Positions 34,501 through 56,351 of a stretch of 64,000 nucleotides of DNA are shown here, one piece after another; within the stretch, counting starts at the first letter, position 1, and the number at the start of each line of letters is the position of its first letter. A model generated the notes under the pieces. It worked only from the letters and a program-made list of their open reading frames with translations, was not told where the DNA came from and did not search any database. The position numbers and the translations under genes were made by a program. Source of the DNA: Ovis canadensis (Eukaryota > Chordata > Mammalia > Artiodactyla > Bovidae). Location of the stretch: the NCBI RefSeq assembly GCF_042477335.2, contig NC_091251.1, forward strand, positions 36,224,501 through 36,288,500, written 5' to 3'.

Positions 34501-36271
34501 GGGTATAAAATGGTACCTCATTGTTAATTGGCATTTCCCTGATAAGTGATGATGATACTTTTTCATATGCCTAGTGACAATTTGGATACCCTCTCTTCTG
34601 ATATGCAAGTTTAAATCTTTTGTCCATTTAAAAATTGGATTCTTTATTTCACTCTGCAGAAGTACCTGAATATACTCTGAATCTGAGCCAGATATATGTA
34701 ATAAAATATCTTCTCCCAGTCTGTGAAGTGCCTATTTAATTTCTTAATGATGTCTACTGATGAAAAGTTCTTAAATTTTGGAAATTCCCTGTTGCTCTAG
34801 TGGTCAGGACTTGGCACTCTCAACTGTTTGGGCCTGGGTTCAGTCCCTGGTTGGGGAACTACAACCTGGAGAGCTGCACAGCATGGCCAAAAAAAAAAAA
34901 ACAAACCCAAAACACTTTATATTTCAAAGAAGTCGAATTTTTTCAACTTTTTTATGATAAGTTATTTTTGTGGACATTTCTTTTCCTTGCAAGAAACTCT
35001 ATTAAGGTTTGTTACAGGATAAGCTCATGAATGCATGCCAAGTCGCTTCAGTCGTGTCCAACTCTTTGCGACCCTATGGATAAGTTCATTCAACAGCAAT
35101 TGAGAATTCTTGATACAAAAAAAGTGATAAAATGGTTTATGCCAAGTTTGAAAACAATTAAAAATTCTCAAAAGACAGAAAGTTCAAAATTTCCGTTTCT
35201 CAAAGACTGAATTTATTTTTGTTCCACCCTTTTCTTTTGCCTTGTCTAAACAAATCATACATATTTATGACAACATTTCAATTAAACCTTTCCCAAGAAC
35301 ACTAAAGGACATCACCATGATCATTACTTCCACTTCACAACATCGTAATAAACTATTATTACAATCCTTTGACAGCTAGGGAAACTGACACATAAGGGTG
35401 AAGTAACCTACCCAAACTCTGAGGCACTGGCAAACAGAAACGCGTGCTCTACTCAACTCCATGTTTTCTCGCAAATATTCCCTTTCATTCTCTCACTAGC
35501 ACAACAAGCTAACACTCTGTAAGTAAACATAACCATTAACTTTTCAAAAAATTGCTAGGTAGGAAGTTTCAACGAAACACATACCCCTTCAATAGAGTAC
35601 GGTTTAAGAATGAACACATTCCACAGTTGACGTGTTAGGTAAACTCCTGCCCCTTCCCAAATTTCTTTGGCTGAAACATTCTCTCCCTCCTGCGATCTCC
35701 CATTATTGTACTTGTTTCTCCTCCACGAAAGGAGACAATTTCATTCTATACTCCAATACAGAATCGCTCTAAAATAGGTTCGCTTTTTCCAGAGTCCTGC
35801 TTTTCTGATGACAGCAGCTTTCCTAGCCTTCCGCGTAGTCCTCATAGGCTCTGAAGGCAGCTGCCACTTTTCTCCAGATATCGATCTCAGCCTCCGGTTC
35901 CCAACCCCCGGGCCCTGGCGTCCGCGCTCTCCTCCCCATCATCCTACCCCACCGCTGCCTCCCACCCTCTCCGCGCAGCGTCGGCAACTCATGCTCACCT
36001 CGGCCCCTGACAGGAAGGGGTGCGAGGGCCCTGTGATCGTCAGGTAATTGTCATTTCCTCCGGGAAACTGGAAACCAAAAGAAAGCCGCGGGGATAAGTT
36101 AGGGGAAGCAGAGAGTTAGATCGGAGCGACGTTTTCTGACCCAGACATTATGACAACACCCCCCAAACCCCGCTCTCTCTCCCCTCCCATCTGCCGCTTC
36201 CCGCTTCTGCTTCAACCCCGTCAGCCGCGCTCTCTCGCCAGGCTTCTCAACGCTCAGGAGCCTACCTCCAT
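22534..36271 (-). CDS. TOX4: TOX4, HMG-box chromatin protein (9 coding exons)
   Basis: Nuclear HMG-box protein that binds DNA and is known as a subunit of the PTW/PP1 phosphatase complex with PNUTS and WDR82. Nine exons on the minus strand join to 619 codons in frame. It starts [20 protein letters not shown]. Next come an acidic N-terminal region, a lysine-rich nuclear signal ([11 protein letters not shown], about 213-223), one HMG box at about 223-291 ([14 protein letters not shown] to [12 protein letters not shown]), a glutamine/proline-rich activation region with an alanine tract, and a cysteine-rich tail (C570, C575, C590, C594, C599), possibly metal-binding. It shares a divergent promoter with RAB2B and converges on METTL3. 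The call is firm; the 5' leader and 3' end are not precisely placed. Confidence 0.96.
22595..23242 (-). other. TOX4: TOX4 intron 8
   Basis: 648 bases, no repeat or RNA gene recognised. Confidence 0.8.
23243..23406 (-). CDS. TOX4: TOX4 exon 8
   Basis: Residues 546-599 plus two bases. Contains the cysteine cluster [10 protein letters not shown] and [13 protein letters not shown] near the C-terminus. Acceptor CTCTCATAG, donor CAG|GTGAGC on the minus strand. Confidence 0.95.
23407..24418 (-). other. TOX4: TOX4 intron 7
   Basis: About 1 kb. An 11-base C-run (plus strand, 23806-23816) followed by an A-rich stretch is the only simple feature. No gene seen. Confidence 0.8.
24419..25162 (-). CDS. 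TOX4: TOX4 exon 7 (Q/P-rich region)
   Basis: Largest coding exon, residues 298-545. Begins [18 protein letters not shown], carries [18 protein letters not shown], then a seven-alanine tract and repeated QQQPPPLQ units. Ends ITDVVSE at donor GAG|GTGAGA. Confidence 0.95.
24757..24780 (-). repeat. TOX4: GCA triplet tract coding polyalanine in TOX4
   Basis: Consecutive GCA codons on the minus strand (GCT/TGC on plus) give seven alanines before SMQLPPP. A pure triplet run in coding sequence that may vary in length; I recall a longer tract in the human protein. Confidence 0.85.
25163..25545 (-). other. TOX4: TOX4 intron 6
   Basis: 383 bases with a GAAA-type simple run near 25290; nothing else visible. 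Confidence 0.85.
25546..25626 (-). CDS. TOX4: TOX4 exon 6 (end of HMG box)
   Basis: Residues 271-297, [20 protein letters not shown] then KDNQECQ, the third HMG helix. 81 bases in phase 0, donor CAG|GTAAGA. Confidence 0.95.
25980..26460. mobile_element. Old mammalian repeat, probably LTR-type, unclassified
   Basis: TTGAATTTGGGCTAGCTCTG, GTCTTAAGCTACTAAATTTG and GTTTACTGAGCAACACATAA resemble the body and end of an old LTR-type mammalian repeat. Family not resolved by eye. Confidence 0.45.
26759..26899 (-). mobile_element. BOV-A2 monomer, reverse orientation
   Basis: CTAAGTCACTTCAGTCGTGT through TTGCCATTTGCTTCTGCAAT, flanked by TTTTAAGAC at 26750-26758 and 26900-26908, a 9-base target duplication. 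Confidence 0.9.
26991..27142 (-). mobile_element. CHR-type SINE, reverse orientation
   Basis: T-run, then TTTGCTGCACCAGGTCTTAG, complemented B-box CAGGGATTGAACCTGGGTC, and right end CATGGAAGTCCCT. Confidence 0.8.
27196..27426 (-). CDS. TOX4: TOX4 exon 5 (NLS and HMG box)
   Basis: Residues 194-270. Starts [15 protein letters not shown], then the basic [11 protein letters not shown] and the first two HMG helices ([32 protein letters not shown]). Donor CAG|GTGAGC. Confidence 0.96.
27427..27769 (-). other. TOX4: TOX4 intron 4
   Basis: 343 bases, A-rich, no feature seen. Confidence 0.85.
27770..28030 (-). CDS. TOX4: TOX4 exon 4
   Basis: Residues 107-193, [20 protein letters not shown] to EDGVEEFRR; acidic and Ser/Thr-rich. 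Acceptor TCTCTCAG, donor AGG|GTAAGG. Confidence 0.95.
28031..28901 (-). other. TOX4: TOX4 intron 3
   Basis: 871 bases, AT-rich, no repeat family recognised. Confidence 0.8.
28902..29144 (-). CDS. TOX4: TOX4 exon 3
   Basis: Residues 26-106, [20 protein letters not shown] to [10 protein letters not shown]; the conserved acidic TOX-family N-terminal region. Acceptor CCCTACAG, donor ATG|GTAAGG. Confidence 0.95.
29978..30186 (+). mobile_element. Bov-tA SINE
   Basis: tRNA-Glu-like head (TACTCAGTAGTAAAGAACCT), B-box CAGGTTCGATTTCTG, then the BovA body (GGAAATGGCAACTCACTCCA) ending near CTGAGTGAGCGTGCAGG. Confidence 0.85.
30330..30460 (+). mobile_element. MIR fragment
   Basis: GATCTGGGTTCAAGTCCC, TCTCTGCCACTTACTA and a following CTCATTTATAAAAT follow the MIR core order. 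Confidence 0.65.
30705..31893 (+). pseudogene. BovB LINE 3' segment with decayed reverse-transcriptase ORF
   Basis: Covers the last third of BovB ORF2 and the 3' tail. Recognisable pieces include [28 protein letters not shown] and [15 protein letters not shown]. The frame is broken: the part around the finger/palm region carries a TAG and frame shifts, and the TGA at about 31319 cuts the C-terminal part. The normally invariant YADD reads YSED at 31118-31129, so this copy cannot encode active enzyme. The tail ends ACAACTGAGCAACTGAAC. Antisense to TOX4. Confidence 0.93.
33463..33663 (+). mobile_element. Bov-tA SINE with 12-base target duplication
   Basis: GGGGCTTCCCAGATGGCGCT head, TTGATCCCTGGATCAGGAAG box, BovA body. 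ATCTTTATGACT flanks it at 33451-33462 and 33664-33675. Confidence 0.93.
33838..34770 (-). mobile_element. Old L1 LINE fragment, reverse orientation
   Basis: Antisense L1 3' pattern, diverged: TATTGAGGTATAAGTAATGT, TTGCTGTGTAGTATTCCC, AGGAGTGGAATTACCAGGTC, CAGTCTCACCAGCAATGA. Far more decayed than the Bov elements. Confidence 0.75.
34779..34901 (+). mobile_element. CHR-type SINE
   Basis: GGAAATTCCCTGTTGCTCTA head, GGGTTCAGTCCCTGGTTGGG box, ends GGCCAAAAAAAAAA. Confidence 0.85.
35030..35082 (-). mobile_element. Short BovA-type SINE fragment
   Basis: CCAAGTCGCTTCAGTCGTGT followed by CCAACTCTTTGCGACCC, then unrelated sequence; a truncated copy of about 50 bases. Confidence 0.75.
35999..36067 (-). 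CDS. TOX4: TOX4 exon 2
   Basis: Residues 3-25, [20 protein letters not shown] and GAE. Minus-strand acceptor GGTTTCCAG, donor GAG|GTGAGC. Lies at the edge of the CpG-rich promoter block. Confidence 0.95.
36266..36271 (-). CDS. TOX4: TOX4 exon 1 (two codons, ATG GAG)
   Basis: Only the start codon and one glutamate codon lie in this exon, followed by donor GAG|GTAGGC. Splicing to exon 2 rebuilds MEFPGGNDN, the known TOX4 start. Confidence 0.9.
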
Positions 36272-36679
36272 CTTCACACAACGGCTATCACGGTCTCAGT
36301 GAACTCATCACTCCCACCGCCCCCACACAGGACACGGAACTGCCGTCACTTCCCCAACGTCGTGCGTCGCTCTCCGCTGATTGGAAGGAGCGCCTTGGGG
36401 CTGCTGCGAGTCAGGCCCGGGAAGGCCGAGCGGACTGACAGGCTAGCTATCGCCTCCTGGAGCTTGGTGGGATAATGGCATGTAGGAGTGTTAGAGGCGT
36501 CCCCGGAGGTGGTATCTGGGTATTACCGTCGCTCCGACCGAAACGGGATTTCGAGGGAGAGCAATAGAGACGTTAACTGGGCTAGAGGGGCCGGAGGTCG
36601 ATAGATTGAGCGGCTAGAGAGGCCGGAGGTAAGTGGCTGTAGAAGTCGGGCGGACCCGGAATCCAGAGGAAAAGGGACC
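36272..36679. promoter_or_regulatory. Shared divergent TOX4/RAB2B promoter (CpG island)
   Basis: The two start codons are 408 bases apart on opposite strands with a GC- and CpG-rich, TATA-less block between them. A CCAAT box (minus strand, ATTGG at 36380-36384) lies nearer TOX4. CpG richness continues into RAB2B intron 1 with GGGGCGGGG repeats near 36790-36860. Divergent transcription is inferred from gene layout. Confidence 0.8.
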
Positions 36680-49267
<12,588 letters not shown>

Positions 49268-49533
49268 ACAACTGGCCTGGACTCTTTTTTTTTTCCTTCC
49301 TGGAACAGCTTCAGATCAGTAGGCTTAAAGAAAGAGGTCTTTGGCTGGGAAAAGCCTCTTTTTAAGGTGTGATGTTTTGCCTCTCCACTTAAAGACCAGG
49401 GGAGAATTTGGGCCCTTATTGACCTGTCCTTCTTCAGGGACGTGAGCATTCCCTATAGATTAGGGCTCTTCTCATCCTCCTGTTTTAATTTGTAAAATGT
49501 TAGGATCAAAGCTGATTGTCATGGTAGTTCAAA

Positions 49534-49539
49534 AATAAA
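49534..49539 (+). terminator. RAB2B: RAB2B proximal poly(A) signal
   Basis: AATAAA 267 bases after the stop. Further AATAAA hexamers at 50547-50552 and 51092-51097 could give longer 3' ends. Confidence 0.65.
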
Positions 49540-49564
49540 TTCTTTTATAAGCAGACACAATCTA

Positions 49565-52099
49565 CTCCCCACCAAGAATTAGTAACAAGGTCTAGGACGT
49601 TCTGCTTGAGCCCTTGAGGTGACTGGGATCTGGCTGCCCTTTGGGTTTTAGGTCCTCAGTTTAGGGATTTCATTGAGGTTTTTCACTTGCCACTACATAA
49701 GAATTGTTGCAGAAGGCAGTTCTTCTAATTGAACTGCTCAAGGATGATGAATACTTCTCCACCATCCCATTTCTAGTTTCTCTGTTTGAGAGTAACTACA
49801 AAACTTTTGAGAGTAGTAGAGTTGGTCCTGGCCTTGTAGCCACTTCCTATCATTACCTAAAGAAAACATCTTTCCCTGTTTGTTTTGTTTTAGGGACCAG
49901 ACCTAACATTGGTAAGTCAGTATCTTTCACCAAATAGACTCTTACTGTTTTATCCCACTCACTTCTTAAGGAGACCTATTTAGACTTTCTATCAAGCTAA
50001 TCTGCCTACTGTACACGACATATTTGCTTCCACTCTATGCCTTTGCACATGTCCTACTATACACTACTGTTATACTCAAAGTCCACATTTTTTTCCTTCG
50101 GAAAGCCTTCTTTGACCTAGGGTCTTCTGAACAATTATTGACACAGTACCTTTTAGCTTTCATATATTGTTTATTCATATGTATATTTATTTGTATTTAT
50201 GTTACTTTGTAAATATGTTTTATAGTAGCTTTGTGTGTGGAACCTGTCTCCTCATATAGGTTGTAAGCTCTTTGAGAGCAGGAACCCCTGGTATCCTTTG
50301 ACTTTTGTAAACCAGTTCCTTCACCATTCCTTCACAGTGCCTAGTGCTACTTGCGTGATCACTGAATTTGACTGACAAAGACTTGGAACAGGTTTATTTT
50401 AGGCTGCAGAAGAAACAAAAGCCTTACAGTCATCTCTTTGTAATTCTATCTCAGTCCCTTCCATCTGCTTACCCTGAATTCTTTATTGCTCTTCTTCTCC
50501 TCTCTGTCCTTTCCCTGGCTCTTTGCCTCCATTCCATGCAGCATACAATAAAGCTGCCTGCTTCCAAGCAGTCAAATAAGTGGATACTTCTCCATTTGAA
50601 GAGCATACAATACTATCCTAGTCAAGTCTGTCTTTGCTGTACTTATCATGCAGCCTTCTGGGTCAGTTGCTATACTGATGTCTCATTTTCTTCCACAGCA
50701 CTGCGGTCTTGTGAATTTTTTTCTCTTTTTTTTTTTTGGTTGTCGATAAATTGTTTCATTATTAAATATATGCATGTATCCAAGCTTCTCACATTTCATG
50801 TGTCATTTTTGATTGTATCTCAAACATAAGTAGATACTCTTCTTCTAGGGAATTGTATCAAAGGTATTGGAAGAAGCCTTCTTGAGATACATTCATTTTA
50901 TACTGGATTCTGCCCCCAGTAGCAGTAGTATTAGTTCACACTGTATCACAGGAAGTTGGAAGGCATATGGAGTACTGCTTTGATTAAGGTTTGGTTTGGT
51001 TTTGTTTTTGAAAACTCCTACCTCATTCCGAAAAGGATTAAGGCTGTTGAATTTGGCTAGTCCGCTCACACCAGAGACAGAATTATAAGTAAATAAAACT
51101 TTATGGTTTCTGTACAAGAGTTTCCTCTATCAGTCAAAGAAACCTTTAGTGATCAGGGTGAATCAGAACATTGATCAGACATAGCATTCTGTCTAGAGCT
51201 GTTGCTTTTGGAGTGTTTTGGTTTTTTTTTTTTTAACATGGTGAACAACTCAAATGGGGTATCTCTTGAACTGATAATCCCATATTATCCAAAAACCACT
51301 CATAACCTTCTATACTCAGGTATTTCATCAGTTTTAAGCATAAGAAATGAAAGTATCTGGGCAAATTCATGACCTTTGTTGATTACTGCTGATGTTCTGA
51401 ATGAAATGGTCATGAGGAGTTACAGAAAATGCATCTCCCACCCCCATGTGAAGAATACTGTTTATAATATGAGAGTTGGTTGATTTTTGAAGCCCAGGAC
51501 AGTTGGAAATCATAAGTCATTACTATTTATAGGTCATTGCATATGGCAGCAGAGAAGGCAATGGCACCCCACTCCAGTACTCTTGCCTGGAAAATCCCAT
51601 GGACAGAGGAGCCTGATGGGCTGCAGTCCATGGGGTCGCTAAGAGTCAGGCTCGACTGAGTGACTTCACTTTCACTTTTCAGTTTCCTGCATTGGAGAAA
51701 GAAATGGCAACCCACTCCAGTGTTCTTGCCATGGAAGAACACTTTTTTTTTTAAGTTGAAATTCTTTCCTGAATTTTGTTCATTTCCAACTTACTAGCAG
51801 TAATCTGTACTGTCAAAGTCAGAACACTGGAAAACTTGTGAGCGAAACAGAATTAGAAGCATCTAGAATAGATGCATAACCTATGCTGATGTTATGCTGA
51901 TATCCTGAAGATTGAGAAATCTCTAAAGGATTATCCCAGGAACTCAGAAAATCCACTCACTTCAAGAATTAATTTTTGTTTCTTTGATTTGGTTAAGATC
52001 GCTTCACTTGTATGAGAGAGGGTGGGGGTTGCCTCCAGGCACACTCAGCATTATTCCAGGTTTACTCCCCATCGTGACTGAGGGGTAGTCTGATTACGT
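49565..52099 (+). other. RAB2B-CHD8 spacer / possible extended RAB2B 3'UTR
   Basis: No coding gene supported. Contains two further AATAAA signals and one BOV-A2-type SINE. A 153-codon open frame at 50368-50829 has no ATG start and low-complexity hydrophobic content, so I do not call it. Confidence 0.7.
51548..51732 (+). mobile_element. BOV-A2-type SINE
   Basis: GAGAAGGCAATGGCACCCCA start, CAGTCCATGGGGTCGCTAAG, then a second-unit segment GGAGAAAGAAATGGCAACCC; a partial dimer. Confidence 0.88.
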
Positions 52100-52900
52100 A
52101 AAGGAGGGTACGTTGGGGCTGTACCTAAGCAATCGGACAGGACGCCGAAAAGGGCTCTAGATTCCTTAAGCACTCCTTCCTCCTCCCGGCCCGAAAAGCA
52201 CCAGCCCGATCCAAGATGGCTTCCCAGAAACAGGTAACTAAATGTTTTAGTTTAGAGCGCCCCCAACGGCGGGGGTCAAGAAAAGAAAGATACGGAGAGA
52301 TCCTAAAGCTCGTGAACCGAAAGCGGTCAGACACAAGGTACCGCCAGATTTTATTTTCAATCAGGCATATGTGTGGTTGCCTCAGCCTTTTAGGACCTCC
52401 CATCCTCAAGAGACTTCCTTGATGGAGCTCACATTACCCTGCTGGAAGAGGCGGGGCGTCGGCCCTGCCATTGGCGGGTGGGAGCGTAGGTGGGCGGAGC
52501 AAGGGAGCATGGACTACTAGCAAGCTAGATTGAGGCGAGGGCTGGCCATGCTCCGCCGGAAGGCGCCTTGTTCTCCGAAAGGGTGAGTTGAAACGCTAGC
52601 TGGAAAGGAAGCGCCGGGACTTGTTCAGGTAGGCTTTCAGCACACGCCCGCTGCTCAGTGCTGGTCCGAGAGTCTTTGCAAAAGCTGCGGCTCTTAGATT
52701 GGTTTTCTTAACTCATCCTCCTCCTCGCTCCCCCGCCCTCTGTCCTTCCCCCAGTTGTGCGGGATCAGGTGCTGGGTGATGCTCCGGACTGAACCATTCT
52801 CCTTTGTGAGAGGCCGGGGGTGAGGGCGGCTGCCGGCCCGCGGGGCCCGAGCCGGGCTGAGCTGCGAACGCGGCTGCCCCGGCCCCTGTGAAGTTTTTAG
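52100..52900 (+). promoter_or_regulatory. CHD8: CpG-rich promoter, probably of CHD8
   Basis: GC- and CpG-rich block with GC boxes (GAGGCGGGGCGT near 52449, GGTGGGCGGAGC near 52490), an inverted CCAAT box (ATTGG at 52470-52474), a CCAAGATGGCTTCC YY1-like motif at 52211-52224 and an ETS-like GCCGGAAGG near 52556. CHD8 is assigned by conserved mammalian order (RAB2B then CHD8, same strand), not by coding sequence. Confidence 0.65.
52450..52582 (+). other. CHD8: Candidate CHD8 leader exon 1
   Basis: Sequence up to a good donor CGAAAGG|GTGAGT at 52583. It contains an upstream ATG at 52548. The transcription start is a guess. Non-coding for CHD8 itself, whose known start (MADPIMDLFDDPN) is not seen in the window. 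Confidence 0.4.
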
Positions 52901-53536
52901 GCCTTGTCATTGGATTACTGGGCATCGTGTAGATTTGAGGCAGATCCGTTTTCTCTTTGCCCCTTCAGAGGGAAAACTCCGCGGCTCCGTTTGGTTACTC
53001 CATACTTTGGACTCAAGTGGGAGTTTGGGGTTTGGGGGTTTTTTTGTATGTGTGTATTTTAGCAGTAAAGGTGGTTAGGAGAGCATGAGGTGAGCATGTG
53101 CGATTGTTTTACATTATTAGGTGTAATTTCTGTGGATCTTTGGGAGAGCGGAGCAGGCTTTTGGACAGTGTTTAGAGGTGGTTGGAAGATAGGAGGTCTA
53201 GCTTTGCATCTCCATTGACAGGTCCGCAGAGCTCGCTGGTTTTCTGTTGCATTATGTAAACTCTTCAGTGGCAGAAGACCCCTCCCCCTTCCTCGGAGCG
53301 AAAGCAGTTTCTTTATTTACCTGTCTCCAGTGTCGCAGGAAATTTCCCTGCCTTTGCGGCAGCTGTGCAAATGCAGCAGCTCCTACCTTTTAAGGGGCAG
53401 TCCTAAATGATTAAGGTCTTCAAGGAAGAGGTGAATTGTGGTATATAGATGTTTGGTGGACCAATCTCTTTTCAGTGACTGAGAACCGTGAGCCAGAAGT
53501 GGAAGACTTAGAACTTGATGTCTTTTTCTTTTAAAG

Positions 53537-53693
53537 AATAGACATAGTGGAATGCCCCAAACACCGGAGGAGCTGCGTTTTCTGTCTGCTGCACCCTACC
53601 ATCGCCCTAACATCCACAGCTTGTTTACTCTTCATGTTGTTCTGAACCTATTAGTTCAGCCGGAGATTCTCTGCCTGTTATCCTTAGCATCAG
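53537..53693 (+). other. CHD8: Candidate CHD8 leader exon 2
   Basis: 157 bases bounded by a strong acceptor (TCTTTTTCTTTTAAAG) and donor (GCATCAG|GTGAGG). It fits a 5' leader exon of CHD8; no expression evidence is available here. Two overlapping reading frames run through it, see findings. Confidence 0.4.
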
Positions 53694-55086
53694 GTGAGGT
53701 CCTATCCACTGTGGGGCACGTTAGGTACTAGAAGGTGAGTTTGTGATTTGAATAATATTCTCTTGGTAGTCCATTAGCTCTGTTTTCTGCTTAGGAATTT
53801 CTTTTGTATTGATCAACAAATAGATTTCAGAACAAACTGTGGTCCACCTCTTAGGGCAAGAACATGGGAAGTTTCTCATTCCAAATATTTTGGATTATCC
53901 CACCCCTTAAAGGAAAAGAAGAGTTATGATAAGGAAAACAACTTTTTTCATTTAAAGAGACAGGTAATAAGAGTAGTATGCCAGTGGGTCTGCAAGGCAA
54001 AATGAAGGACGTTGGCCAAAGAGAAGGTACGTGTGTGTAAAGACAGGCTTCGGGGAAGGTTTAAAACTGCAGTAGTAAAGGAGTTATGGATTAGGATAAG
54101 AGGTTTGATGACACAGTGCATCGTTAGTGACACAGTTCTTGCTTTCCTCATGTTTGATCTATCCTGTGCCTCTGGCCTTTTGAGTATGTCAGTTCCCAAA
54201 ATGACAAAATCCATTTAGACATGGATAGAAATGATAGAAATAGAAAGCTGCTGAGCTGGTTGTGAATCACCAGGAAACACAGATCTTGTATTTCCCGGGA
54301 CAGTCTTCTCTGCAGCACCTGCTGGGTGATGGGGTGAAAGAATCTTGGCATTGTGGTAACCACCGCTGCACAGTTTTAGTTGTAACAGGAAAAATTTGCC
54401 ACTTATTATTAGAAGGGTCAAGTTTCTGGTAGGTAAGGTAGGATGGTGAAGGGAATTGATCTTTAAAAGAAACCCTTGTACATGTCTCCTTTGAAAAGAG
54501 TGAGGTGTTTATGGGCAAAACTAACACTTTATTAATTTGTGGGTTTCAAGCTCTGTACTTGCTTTCTGAAAGAATGAGATTTAATACTCATTCAGATGAA
54601 TGCTAAATGCTTTGAAGATACTGTTTGTCTACAGTCCTGCAAGGGTTAAGCTATCTTTGAGCTTACGTTTAGCCTAATAACTGAAGGATAAACAAGACAA
54701 TATTGTTCTGGACCCTCCACCCTCAGCCTCAGAAGTGACTCCACTTCTGGAGTTGTATTTGAACCAGTCCCTGATCCGCAGGTCTTTGCTTGACCTACCC
54801 TTGCACCTACTATAACCAACTTAGTATTTACTATTTTACTTTTAGCATTCGATTCATTGGTAAACTATCATTTCAGAACCTACTCATCTCCTTTTTAATT
54901 AATTGTTCTTTTTCTCACAGAGCAGGTGGTCTTCCTTTTATCCTTCCATTATAATTTTGTCCACTTTGCCTTTTATTTTGACTCACTGACATTGTCCCTT
55001 TTCCCATCTGTCTTGAGACCATTTAAGAATGCAAAGAGACCCTAATTTTCAAGAGGGGTTCCTTTGGTGCCTGGTACCCAAATAAC

Positions 55087-55413
55087 TTGGCTTCCCTGGT
55101 AGCTCAGCTGGTAAAGAATCCCCCTGCAATACAGAAGACACTGGTTCGATCCCTGGGTCGGGAAGATCCCCTGGGGAAGGGATAGACTACCCACTCCAGT
55201 ATTCATGGGCTTCCCTGGCTCAGACGGTAAATAATCCACCTGCGGGAGACCTGGGTTCAGTCCCTGGGTTGGGAAGATCCCCTGGAGGAGGGCATGGCAA
55301 CCCACTCCAGTATTCTTGCCTGGAGAAAACCCCTAGACAGAGGAGCATGGTGGGCTATAGTCCATAAGGTCACAAAGAGTTGGACAGGACTGAGCAACTA
55401 AGCACAGCATGGC
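55087..55413 (+). mobile_element. Tandem Bov-tA composite with one target duplication
   Basis: Two tRNA-like heads in the same direction: TTCCCTGGTAGCTCAGCTGG at about 55092 and GGCTTCCCTGGCTCAGACGG at about 55209. The first body stops after CCACTCCAGTATTC and the second is full. ACCCAAATAAC (55076-55086) and ACCCAAGTAAC (55414-55424) bound the whole. Confidence 0.9.
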
Positions 55414-55849
55414 ACCCAAGTAACAGTTGTATTGCTATGTAGCATCGCTGGTGTGTGAACTGTTCACTATTGCCTAAAGCTTTGTTTAACCATTTATTAA
55501 ATTTTGAATTATCCTGGATCCCCTTCTCCCAACCTTAACCTCTGTTTTGTTTTGTGTTGGTTCTTACATGAAGTTGTAGTTTAGCTTTTTTTCTTTGTTT
55601 TGCTTTTTCTGACTAATTCATATTGCCTTTAAATTTTTCTCTATATTGCAAAATAAGTCCACCTCTTTGTAGTTATTGGATATTTTAAATTTAAACTACA
55701 GAGTATGTTACTGTCTGAGATTTCTCATTAAGCTGTTCAGGCGGTAACAATTTCTTTTGCCGTTTTATTACCCATCACTTTCTATCCTTCACTAAACTCT
55801 TGGCTATTGAATCTCACATGAAGCAAAATAGTCCGCTCTGCTGTACTTT

Positions 55850-56053
55850 GCATGTGTGCTCAGTCGTGTCCAACTCTTTGCGACCCCGTGCACTGTCCCC
55901 CGCCAGGCTCCTCCGTCCATGGTATTCTCCAGGCAAGATTACTGGAATGGGTTGCCATTTCCTCCTCCAGGGCATCTTCCCAACCCAGGGATCCAACCCA
56001 CATCTCCTGCATTGCAGATGGATTCGTTACCACTGCACCGCCTGGGAAGTCCC
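55850..56053 (-). mobile_element. Bov-tA SINE, reverse
   Basis: TGTGCTCAGTCGTGTCCAAC through complemented box CAGGGATCCAACCCACATC to CGCCTGGGAAGTCCCT. Confidence 0.9.
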
Positions 56054-56351
56054 TGTAGGTTAACTTTAAAGTATCTAATTGTTGCAGGAGATCAGATCCT
56101 GCAGAAGTTTTTTTAAAAAAATAAAGCACTTAATTTCTGTATATGTTACATAATGTAACATATATTATTTATTCTTCTATATGTTACATGATAATGAAAA
56201 ATCTAGCAGAAAGACTGGCATAGATAGTTACTTTTCATGCACCTTTAGCAGGGATGAATTCAGGAATGTATTCCAAGCAATGGGACAGTGTAGGCTCCGG
56301 AGCCTAGATGACATTCGAGCCCCTTCCTATTCAGACTTTTCAAGTATAGTC

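Larger units (their letters stand above)
29145..35998 (-). other. TOX4: TOX4 intron 2
   Basis: 6.9 kb. Carries a Bov-tA, a 1.2 kb BovB 3' segment, a second Bov-tA, an old L1 fragment, a CHR SINE and a short Bov tail. A MIR-like piece lies at about 30330-30460. 31900-33450 is AT-rich sequence with nothing I can name. Confidence 0.85.

Noticed and set aside
50368-50829. 153-codon open frame after RAB2B
   Set aside because: Starts with TTG, composition is hydrophobic and low-complexity, and it lies in an AT-rich 3'UTR or spacer.
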